Assembly: GCF_037893015.1 (NCBI RefSeq)
Contig: NC_133662.1
Location: 270,065,944 to 270,129,943, forward strand
Length of the DNA stretch: 64,000 nucleotides
Direction of reading: 5' to 3'
Origin: Macrotis lagotis
Lineage: Eukaryota > Chordata > Mammalia > Peramelemorphia > Peramelidae
The notes under the pieces: generated by a model
What the model was told of the DNA's origin: nothing
Databases searched by the model: none
Seen by the model: only the letters and a program-made list of their open reading frames with translations
Shown here: positions 46,961 to 56,369 of the stretch, in pieces
Layout of the letters: every line of letters starts with the position of its first letter
Position numbering within the stretch: position 1 is the first letter of the stretch
Translations under genes and position numbers: made by a program

Positions 46961-47000
46961 TAAGTGTTCATAGATAAAACAGCTTAAAAGCTGGGCCAGG

Positions 47001-47159
47001 GGCAGCTAGGTGGCACAGTGGATGGAGCATTGGCCCAGGAGTCAGGAGGACCTGAGTTTAAGTCTGACCTCAGACACTTAATAATGACCTAGCTGTGTGG
47101 CCTTGAGCGAGTCACTTAACCCCATTGTCTAACAAAAACAAAAACAAACAAGCCAAAAC
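47001..47159 (+). mobile_element. Marsupial tRNA-derived SINE with target-site duplication
   Basis: 'ggcagctaggtggcacagtg', 'tcagacacttaataatgacc' and an A-rich 'acaaaaacaaaaacaaacaa' tail define it. The flanks are 'agctgggccagg' at 46989-47000 and 'agctgggtcagg' at 47160-47171. Confidence 0.94.
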
Positions 47160-47174
47160 AGCTGGGTCAGGAGG

Positions 47175-48430
47175 CACTGATGCTGGAGTAGCTGTAAAAC
47201 CCAGATTCTGGGAATCCCAAATGTTTACACTCCCAATCACTTCACCCAGAATGGAGACCAATAGATACTCAGGCCAAGACCCAGGGTCCACTTTTCATGG
47301 GACAGAAGCCAAGGCCTCAGAGGGGAGAAGACCCTGAAGCCACATTTCTTCTGGCATTATTTCTCTGGCCATTGTGAGTCAAGGAGTCAAGCCACCAGCA
47401 GAGTGAGGACAAGGAATTTGACCAATGACTGTAGCCAAAGCTGAGGCAAGACTTTGAAGAGACCCTCAGTCCTGATTTCTACCAGCACCCCCTCCAAATC
47501 CCTGTCCTGGGTAGCAGCCCTGAGCCAGTTACAGAATGTCCAGACAACCACTGCAGTCTCTCCACATTGTTCTGACTGTCCTGGAAGTGGGATCCCTGGG
47601 GCGCCACGTGGAGGGAGGCCGTCTCAGGCCTCCTGAATGCCCCCTAGACCTTGCTTCATTGGAATGACAGAAAAAGAAGATGGACTGGTCACAGAAAGTG
47701 AATGGGGATGACCAGGGTCAGAGCCTGTGCAGCGCTGGGATCTTGCAATGTCCGAAGAAAGGAGGGCTCCCTGACAGAGGGAAGGATTCCCTGGAGGAAG
47801 TCCATGACAAGAGTCACATGGGATATTCAGGCTGCAGCCTGCATCATAGGAGGGAAGAGTTGAACGATGAGATTCCCGAGGTACAATGTTCTCAGAAGTG
47901 CTGGGAAATAGGATCCAAAGTCCACCCCAATCCACATTTATCCCAAGGAGGTCATGGGAGCATTTCCTGCCATAGCAGAAAACTGGGGACAATGTGGGCA
48001 CCCAGGGATGCGGGAGCGACCCAATGAGCTTTGGTAATATGGGATAATACCAGCCTGTATGAAACGCCCAACAGGAAGACTTCAGAGAAGCTTGGAAAGA
48101 CTGATAATAATGGCAACAGTGAAGAGAGAAGAAGCTGGTGAGGAAAAGGCAAGGGTGACTATAATGAGACTTGAGACCGAAACAAAAGGACCAGGTAACC
48201 TAAATAACCTGGAGAAGGGCTCGAGGTCAAAATGCAGCTCCCTCTCTCCATTGCAGAGGTGCGGGGCTAAGGGTGTGGAATACAGTATGTACTGATACCT
48301 ACACCTGCACTTACACATAAAACATACAGCATAAACACCTATTTTATAGAATGCACACACCTGACATCAACATACATGTGCACATACATGTGTGTATATG
48401 TAGGAAAATATGTAGGGAAACATGTGTATG
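47175..48430. other. Unique sequence, nothing recognised
   Basis: Open frames at 47624-48027 overlap on both strands and have no domains. Confidence 0.45.
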
Positions 48431-48435
48431 TATGA

Positions 48436-48640
48436 ATACGGTGCAGTGAATAAAGCACTGGCCCTGAAGTCAGGAGGACCTGAGTTCAAATCTGCCTCCT
48501 ACACTTAAAAGTTGTGTGGCTGTGGGCAGGTCACTTAACCCAGATTGCCTCCTCACGTCCAGGGCCATCTCCAGATGCCCTGGTCCACATCTGCCTCCCC
48601 ACAGTTGTGAGTTACTTCCAGGGTCCAGGAGTCAGGTGAT
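48436..48640 (+). mobile_element. Long marsupial SINE, 5'-truncated
   Basis: 'cggtgcagtgaataaagcac', 'gagttcaaatctgcctccta' give the tRNA-derived half without its first bases. 'cgtccagggccatctccaga' and 'tgccctggtccacatctgcc' then match the long SINE body that is seen reversed at 37100-37260. Confidence 0.7.
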
Positions 48641-48794
48641 CAGGGTCTGCACAAGGGCAGTGGATAGCATGGAAATAAATTTCATTACTTTAAGCAAAAA
48701 CTGAAAAATATCAATCTCATATATTCAAAAGCCTTTTCTTGATCTAACTCCACCAAGTTAATTATATCTTTCCTTTAGAATATATATACCATAC

Positions 48795-48970
48795 TGTAAT
48801 AACTAGAGCCATGAGACCTGGGTTCAAATCTCACCTCTGACGATTATCTTAAGTGACTCACTTAATATCCTGAACTTGAGTTTCATCTATAAAATGAGAT
48901 AATGATCTGTTCCCCACAATGTGCAAAGAGTTGTCGTAATCACTAAATGAGAAAATAAAGGTAACTATAA
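48795..48970 (+). repeat. MIR-family SINE
   Basis: 'agacctgggttcaaatctca', 'ttgagtttcatctataaaat' and 'gttgtcgtaatcactaaatg' follow the MIR order. Confidence 0.7.
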
Positions 48971-48974
48971 AATG

Positions 48975-49002
48975 ATGTGTGTGTGTGTGTGTGTGTGTGT
49001 GT
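48975..49002. repeat. (TG)n microsatellite
   Basis: Fourteen TG units directly at the end of a MIR element. Confidence 0.95.
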
Positions 49003-49969
49003 ATGCATGTGTTATAAGTAAAATTTCTCACCTCCTCTGTTCTACCTTTAGGACAGGTGATCACACCAAGACTCAGATCAAAGTTGCTTCTGCTTTTGAC
49101 TCCCATTGATTTGTGTTCCTGGGGCCACACACCACCACATGGGCGCTTTCTGGAGAATGCCTCCCTCATTCAGGTCTCTAGCTTCCTAGCTAGTCATCTC
49201 TAGCAACCATTCAGTTTCTAAACAATCCATAAACAGTCTTGATCCTTGGTCTCCTTAATGGATTACTGAGAAGCCTGGCCAACCTTCCTCTCCCCCGGCT
49301 GCCTCTTCCAAAATACCTCATGCTGCCCCTACTCCAAAAGGTGACATCATGCCTTCCCTTTCCTGATCCAAATCTCAGAATCTCACCCAATGACTTCTCC
49401 ATTAAGAATGGCCCCAAGATGTTTCCCTTTAAATCTTTCTCCTGTGACAGACGGTGTCACCCACAGTCCCTGAGTTCCCCAAGTCTCCACTTCTTTTCTA
49501 GTTCCTGACTTGGTTCTTTCTCTTCTTGAAGCTTTGGATTGTCCCACAGATATTCCACAGGGAAACTTGTCTTTCTGGATCATGTCGAGAGATCCTTCCT
49601 TTCTTCTTGTCTCATTTTCCCCTTTCCTTCCTTTGAGAGGCTGTCTGATGCAGTAGAGAATATGAGGCTTAAAGTTGTTGAGAAGAGAAGATTGGAAAAG
49701 GAGTGAAGTAAACATTGTCTTTCTTTTGGTTGGAAATGGCCATATTTGAATCAATAGAGGCTTAAAAGAAAGTCCTGACCTCTCAAAGGGAGGGCGAATG
49801 ATATGCTTTGAAAGAGAAAGTCCTGACGGGTTAGTTAGGCTGCCAGGGAAGGTCTGCCCTCAAGTAAGACGTCTGAGCAAGCTTGGATGGGTCTGCTACA
49901 CCAGGGAAACGATGAGTTGGAGGAAAAGCGATCACGCTTCAGGTGAACTCAGCTGGCTTCATTCTTGGA

Positions 49970-50230
49970 TTAAGTAACTATTAAATGGGAAGTCACTATT
50001 AAATGGGAAGTCGCTTTGCCTTATCAGATACTATTGCTTTGTTTTTCCAATTCTGGGTATGTTAAGTGTTGTTATTATTGCATTTACCAATCTGCATAAT
50101 TGCTTTATTGTTACTTGTTTGGAGAACTGCTTTATTGTTCCACTGTGGTACAATACTGCATGTTGGATGTTTAACTCGCCATTAGCTGATTCATTGAATG
50201 TTGTAATTTGCATGGCTCTAGTCACTGGTG
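49970..50230. promoter_or_regulatory. Candidate conserved non-coding element with SOX/POU motifs
   Basis: A short direct repeat ('ctattaaatgggaagtc' at about 49978 and 49997) opens the block. It then has two 'gctttattgtt' motifs (SOX-like ATTGTT) within 30 bp, 'ccattagctgattc', and a perfect octamer ATTTGCAT at 50205-50212 ('gtaatttgcatgg'). No repeat is recognised. Conservation is inferred. Confidence 0.4.
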
Positions 50231-50234
50231 GGGT

Positions 50235-52630
50235 GTGTGTGTGTGTGTGTGGCAGGCAAGTATCACCAGCTTTAAAAATATTCTATAGGGGATGCTAACC
50301 CCATGGGAGTGGGGGCAGCACTTTGAAACAGCGACCAGAGGCTTAGTTGCTATAATATAATGAATGCTAAGTGTTGAGCATTCTTAGTGGGGAAAGGCCA
50401 GTGAGTGAATGGGTGGGCTTAGTTGCCTGAGGGGTCATTTGTATGCTACTGAATGTGACTATGGACTTGATGGACTAAAGAATCATAACTATTTTAATGA
50501 ACCCGGAGGGACACAAACCTAGGCTACCAAAATCATAAGAGCGGCATTGCTGTCCTAGGTGGCCAAGAGGGATAGATGGCATCAGCTAGTTGGTGTTCCT
50601 AATCTAACATCTAGAGTCACCAAGTAAATTTAAGTCTAGCTTGGAAACATGAATGAACATATCACCAACTTTGTATTATCAAAACTAGCAGGGAGAACCT
50701 GAGGTATCTTCTTTGCACATAGTTAGCAATTAATAAAAATCTTTACATTTTCTCATTCATCCATCCATCCAGCTAGGGGGATGACATATTCAGATATGAC
50801 CAGGAGACATGTAGCAGCATATAGAATAATGCATTGTCCACAAATGCATCTTTGAAAAATGGTATTTCACCTTCATTACTGCCTTGCATCATTTCCTGTG
50901 CTTTAGAAGACTGAGGCTCTAGACTCAGTTCACACATCTCTCTAGTTGGCCTCCAATTTCTCATCTCTAAAGTCTCCAGAATTCTTTCCAGTTCTAAAGA
51001 TCTACAGTTTTGTGATTATGTCCTCATGTGAAAAAATTGCAATATCCATAGGCTCCCAGTTGCTGAATGATCACAAGTCAAAGACTTCCAAGGAGCTTTT
51101 CATCTTCACATACAGACTCACCTTTCAATCCTTTCACAAAGAGCAGGTGAAGGACACCAAACAGTTCTTTTCTTTCTCAAAATGGACATTAAAATGCCTA
51201 AAGGTCATCTAGAGTCGTACCTCAAATGGCCATCTTCCAAATCAATGCCTTTGGTAAGACAAAGGTGGAGATGGTGCAAGAAGATGTGAATAAACATGGA
51301 GGCTGGTGCTGAGGAAGCATCACCTTCATAAATAAAAATAGAAAGGGTCTTTCTCAGCAACCATAGAAAATTAATTTGTAGGATCACCAAATAATTGGGC
51401 GTTAACTGCAAATATCAGTGAAAAGTCTTCTCAAGAAACTGAGAACTTGGTCCCAGCAGACAAAATTTGAAGTTCTAATTCCCAGTATGTATATTCTCTG
51501 GGGCTATCCTTGAAGAGAGGTATTCTGGGTCCACATTCACTCCAACCTATATTCATGGAAAAAATGAATGAAAATATCGCCAACTTTGTAGTATCAAAAC
51601 TAGGTCCCCACCAATGTGTTTACTTTTGTTGGTCATCCAGGGGAGACAAATCAAAATAAAGGCATTGAATGAAATAGCATAGCAAGAAAAGTAGCAAGCA
51701 AAAATCACTTCTTCCACAATCCCAAGACACATTCCTACCCACAAATATACCCAGTGTCAGGTGTGCATGTGTGCAAGGACACACAAATAAGGACAATTAT
51801 CCAGAGAACACGGATAGCAGAATATCTTCTCGTGAGGTCATGGTGCTACTTTCTGCCGAGCCGGGACACCACTGGATGATGGCTCTCTCCTGCCTCTGTC
51901 TCATTCTCCCATGGGTCTAATTCTCCCTGATAATCCCTTCAAGGGTCAACTTGACTTTCCCCTTTGCTAGGCTGTTCCTGTTGCTGTCACCTCCAGGCCC
52001 TCCAGTGGAGTTCTTAGCCAAGACACCACCTTTTCCTTGTAATAGGAATGCTGACATCTTTTAGATGAGAAACTTTAGCTCTTTTAGCTAGAAAAGGCTG
52101 GTTCTTTCTGAGGTCCAGAGACACTTGGTGAACTGCCCAAGGTCCCTGAGGTGAGAAGTGTTTAGGAGGAAATTTGAGTTCCAAATACAACACTTTCAAT
52201 TATTCACTACTTCCAGAACTTATTTTGCCTTTTTTTTTCTTTTTGTGAGGCAGTGGGGTTGTAATTTGCCTATGTCCCACAACTTGATACTTCATCCACT
52301 ATATCCTCTAGCTGGCTCTGCCTCCAGAATTTGAACATCATCCCTGTTCTTTTGAAAAATGGGATATGCTCACTTCTTGCTCTATGGACCTTCCCTTTAT
52401 GTTCAGTCATTAAAGGATCAGAATACCTTGAGGTTATTTTTCACTTTGTAGATGACTTGTTGTCATTAAGGATCTGGTCTTCTGGATAGTAAGTCTAAGA
52501 GGCAGAGTATACATAGGGACCCTCAGGGGCATTGTTCCAGGTTCGCCAGTAATCAGGGTTCGATTTTCAGCAGGAAACAAATATTTGTTAACCTGTTTTG
52601 AACTCTTTAAAATGTCATCTCACTTGATCC
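50235..52630. other. Mostly unique sequence
   Basis: Contains a (GT)n run at 50231-50251, a (CATC) run at 50757-50771 and a short duplicated phrase (50649-50688 and 51563-51603). No coding signal. Confidence 0.5.
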
Positions 52631-52634
52631 TTCC

Positions 52635-52800
52635 TCATAATCTGGGAGATAGAGGCTATTATGACTTCCATTTCACAGTTGAGGAAACCAAGGGAACCAG
52701 AGGGGAACTGACTTACCCAGGGTCACACAATTAGGAAATATCTGAGGCTAGATTTGAACTCAGGTCTTCCTGACTCTAACCTCTGGACTCTATCCATTCT
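52635..52800 (-). repeat. MIR-family SINE
   Basis: 'gacttccatttcacagttga', 'gacttacccagggtcacaca', 'ctagatttgaactcaggtct' are reversed MIR motifs. Confidence 0.8.
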
Positions 52801-52974
52801 TGTATCCTTCCCTATGCCTGAATTTCTTGATCTCCATAATGTGACAAATTAGAGAACATAGACCAAGGGCACTGGAGAGAATCCCACTTGGTAGGTGCTT
52901 GATGGGTAGAAGACTTGGATTTGAATCTCAAGCCTGATACTTCATGAGATGAGGCTTCCTTTTCCCCCAACCTT

Positions 52975-53520
52975 CCTTTATTTAGATTTCAAAGGAAGAT
53001 TTTTAATGATGGCAGAACATTAGCTCCTTTGGAAATTGATTAATGAATAGGTCTAAATGGATTCAAGGGAAGCCCCCTAATTGACAGTTCTGTATCCCAG
53101 GAAAGCCATAGGACAGGACCACTGGGAAAAATGGAAAGAGGGGAGAGGGGCAAATGTAAAACTTATTCAGTTAACATCTAAATATTAAGTGGCTGGTAGG
53201 TATGATATAATAATCTCAGTCAATCCCCATCTTTCTTGGAGGGTGAGAGGGAAATGTTAAATTCTCCCTCAGTCTTTTTGTTTCCATAGGGACCAGCCCA
53301 TCCATCCATCCATTTAAAATGCTTCTGCTGTGAGGTTCAAGTTAACCCCAAGGACGAGACACTATTAAATTTCATTGCTTCCAAAAATAGGTCAATGTGT
53401 ATCTGCCAGGTGGTGGGGGCCCCGAGTCAAAGGGAATAGCAGCACCAAAATTGCATTGCATTTTATAGCATGTTGGTAATAAAATGAACTTAGCACTGAA
53501 AATAGATTTTTAATGGTGCT
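52975..53520. promoter_or_regulatory. Candidate conserved non-coding block near HDAC4 3' end
   Basis: Repeat-free sequence with 'ttttaatgatggcagaacat', 'aaattgattaatgaataggt' (homeodomain-like), 'cccctaattgacagttctgt' and 'tgccaggtggtgg' (E-box CAGGTG). A second part at 53341-53520 contains 'caaaattgcattgcatttta'. It lies about 2.4 kb beyond the inferred HDAC4 transcript end. Confidence 0.35.
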
Positions 53521-54000
53521 CTAAACAGATTATGTTAGGGGCTTCCAATAAGCCCTTTAAATCTCCTGCACATGAAGGAAGGCTTCTGCATGTCTTCTTG
53601 CTCCACAGATGCATGAGGGGGAATGGAAATCCTCCATCACTTGCATCTAGAGATTTTAAAAAAGAATACTTTCTAGTGACTTGAAAGGGTGGAACAGTCC
53701 ACATCTTCCCTAATGGAATGCCCTGGACTAGGACATCATTGGAGTACTATCCCTGAATGGGGACTTTGGTCCTTTGCTGGCAGGGTCTGAGAGAACACAA
53801 GATGGCACTGGTACCATGAGGATATTCGGTAGAGGGGCCTCAGTAGAGATAGATGCAGAGGTAGTGTAGATGTGGTGGTCAGTGTTTCAAAGGGGCTAAC
53901 GTTTATACTAACTGAATGGGACGGTGAGATTTTAATTCTCAACATTAACCAAAACATAAACCTTCCATTGTTCCCTTTAAGATTGTGAAAAACAGAAACC
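53520..54000. other. Unique sequence, nothing recognised
   Basis: A minus-strand open frame of 174 codons spans 53736-54260 and is the longest in this part. It has no recognisable domain and crosses copy 1 of the duplicated block. I do not call it a gene. Confidence 0.5.
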
Positions 54001-54008
54001 AGACCCTC

Positions 54009-54092
54009 GGAGGTTGGGTCTAGGGACAAAGTGGTGGCTGCTACCAATGGTGATGTCGTTCTGAGCATGGATAGGTAGAAAGGAGAATATAG
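54009..54092. repeat. Copy 1 of a near-identical ~85-bp block
   Basis: The block begins 'ggaggttgggtctagggac' and ends 'ggtagaaaggagaatat'. A second copy lies about 1.14 kb away at 55149-55240. Only two substitutions and one 5-bp indel separate the two over about 84 aligned bases, while flanking sequence does not match on either side. The family was not recognised. Confidence 0.85.
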
Positions 54093-54847
54093 TGAAATTC
54101 TGCATCTAGTCCTGTTCCCCACTATCGTGAACTTCCATCTCTCAAGGATGTATGACTTGATCATGAAGGATGATCTCTCCGCAACCTTTGGTGATTCGGC
54201 AGAGTCTGTTAGATTGCTATGACCCACAAACTCAGAATGAGCCTCTCTGAAGGAAGACAAAATGTACTCATTCCATGTACAGGTCTACCCTGAATGTGGG
54301 GTGACCTGCCAGGTTTTCTACACCAGGGTCCCATCTATATCAGGATGAAGCACCAGAAATTTCTGGCACATGTACAGGGTCTGTGTATATCTGGGGGAAA
54401 GGGGAGAGAGAGAACCTGTAACTTCATGGGGGGAACCACTCATATATAAATTTCCTTCACCATTTACAAAGCAGCAACTTAGAGCTTAGAGAGTGACCTG
54501 GGGTCAGTTCAACAGAGACCTTCTGGACTGTAAGGTTGGGACCCACAGGGTACAGGAAATCCTAGTGGCAGCTGATGATGACATCTGAGAGAGCAAAGGA
54601 CCCTGTGCATGTGGAAAAGCATCAGGGAGCCCCAGGTCCTCGAGTGCTTTCTGGGAGGGGGATGGCCACCTGGGCAGTCTCCACCCCCTTGGGATTTGTG
54701 GAGGACTGGGTCTGAGCTCCCAAGGCCACTTGTAAAACACCCGAGTCAAATCGACTTCATTGGACCCCGGGGTGACGCTGGCAACTAACTCAACAGACTG
54801 AAAACAAGAAGAACATGGACAGAAGACAAAGCTGGTGCTGGGTGAGC

Positions 54848-55148
54848 TTTTTTTTTTTATCTTTTTATTTACACCACAAGAATAACAAGCTGTCATAATG
54901 TGGTACAAAATACTGGACTCCTAATAAAGTTCCAATAGAAGTCGGTACTGTCAGAGAAAGACACCATTGGCCAGTGTGGGAAATAACAGAATGAGATGAG
55001 GATGAGGATGAGAAAACAACAGCAACAACAAAAATAATAATAAGGAAGAAAGAAAAAGGAAGAACAGAAAGGAGAGGAAAACAAGCCCCCCACCCCCGGG
55101 ACCACCCTGCAGAGGCTGGGCCGTGGGCAGAGGCTGCTGCCCTTCCTG
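54848..55148 (-). other. Possible retroposed or 3'-end-like segment with A tail
   Basis: On the minus strand this segment ends AATAAA (54864-54869), a few bases, then an A11 run at 54858-54848. The sequence upstream on that strand (TTTGTACCACATTATGACAG) looks like an mRNA 3' end. Alternatives are a distal HDAC4 poly(A) site or a young retroposed sequence. I do not recognise a source gene. Confidence 0.35.
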
Positions 55149-55240
55149 GGAGGTTGGGTCTGGGGACGGAACAAAGTGGTGGCTGCTACCAATGGTGACG
55201 TCGTTCTGAGCATGGATAGGTAGAAAGGAGAATATAATAT
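55149..55240. repeat. Copy 2 of the near-identical ~85-bp block
   Basis: This matches copy 1 at 54009-54092 in the same orientation, with 'ggggacggaacaaagtgg' in place of 'agggacaaagtgg'. It sits immediately beyond the repeat-free HDAC4 3'UTR block. Because minus-strand reading frames cross both copies, the same short peptide (MLRTTSPLVAATTL) appears in two unrelated open frames; this does not indicate a protein. Confidence 0.85.
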
Positions 55241-55961
55241 AGTTACAGCTTTGGATACTATATATCTGGAATAAGCTCTCGGGCGAATAATGCTTCGTTC
55301 CCCCCTTTTATATATATATATTATATATATATAAGTTTGTCATCCCCATAAATGGAAAATATCGCCTCCACTATGGAGCACACACACAAAATTGTTAAGA
55401 TTTCTTTTTCTTTCAATAGGATACTTTTAAAATCAACATCAAAGACAAAGGGAAACCGGTCTCCAAACGACTTGGCTTCAGAAGAATGAAGGAACTTTGG
55501 GTTTCCTTTCAATGCAGTCGATAGAATAATTTTTTTAAACCACAGTGTTGCTCACACAGTCCGAGACTGTTAATCGGAACGTGAGATCGATCAATAATGT
55601 CATCTAAAAGTCACTTTAAAAAAAGGCAAGGGGTGGGGGTGGGGGGGCTGAGAAGTTAACTCTTTAGATTCCACAGCAGTTTGTTTTTTTTTGTCCAAAC
55701 AAAGTACAGTTGTTGAGAAATGGTTGCATTCACTCACCCCCAGAAAGGAAATGAAACAAAACAAACAAAAACCACGTCTCTCCCTCCCCCCAGCCCCAGG
55801 AACAAAAAAATCTCTGAAGAGAGCCAGGCAGTCTCCATTTTGCACTGGGCATATTTTCTCCCCAACACTGTTTCCACATAAATACAATAAACTCTATTAT
55901 TGGTATGTCACAAGTGCTCGATAAACTTCTTCCTTAAAATGACAAAGGTTTGAGTAGTCCT

Positions 55962-55967
55962 TTTATT
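55962..55967 (-). terminator. HDAC4: Candidate distal poly(A) signal of HDAC4
   Basis: The minus strand reads AATAAA here, 4.4 kb past the stop codon, close to the end of the repeat-free block. The resulting 3'UTR length is similar to that of mammalian HDAC4 mRNAs. No RNA evidence was available, so use of the site is inferred. Confidence 0.45.
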
Positions 55968-56330
55968 TCTCTTACAATAAAAAGCACAAAGTCCTCAGAA
56001 TAAGTTCAGTAAGACGCAAACTTCCCCCCTCCCCATTCTCCTGCCATATTTTGCTTTACAGAAAATGTTCCACCTTTTAAAAAATCTGCAAATGCTTCGA
56101 GAGGGGGGAAAAAAACCAGGTTTTTTTTGTTTTTTGTTTTTCTCTCCCCCAAAGCTGCCAAATTTGGCGTGCAAAATCTGTATACAATAGAAAGACATGC
56201 CGACCTTACAGACCATGCAACCTCAAGGTGTAGGAAACTTAAAAAAATATATTCATATATATTTATATATATTTATATATATATCAATGCCCGTAAAACA
56301 CGTGGGCCCCAAAGTTTACAAAAAGCAGAA

Positions 56331-56337
56331 TGGAATG
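56331..56337 (-). promoter_or_regulatory. miR-1/miR-206 seed match (7mer-A1) in HDAC4 3'UTR
   Basis: The minus strand reads CATTCCA, matching miR-1/206 positions 2-7 with the favoured A opposite position 1. It starts 32 nt from the other match, a spacing compatible with cooperative action. A third CATTCCA occurs at 57756-57762 in isolation. Confidence 0.5.
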
Positions 56338-56362
56338 AATACATGACTGTGACGAATACAAA

Positions 56363-56369
56363 GGAATGT
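56363..56369 (-). promoter_or_regulatory. miR-1/miR-206 seed match (7mer-m8) in HDAC4 3'UTR
   Basis: The minus strand reads ACATTCC, matching positions 2-8 of miR-1 and miR-206. The HDAC4 3'UTR is a classical miR-1 target in muscle, with two sites reported in mammals. This is one of a close pair with the match at 56331-56337. Confidence 0.6.

Noticed and set aside
53736-54260. 174-codon minus-strand frame
   Set aside because: No domain or similarity recognised; it crosses copy 1 of a duplicated block whose other copy lies in an unrelated frame.
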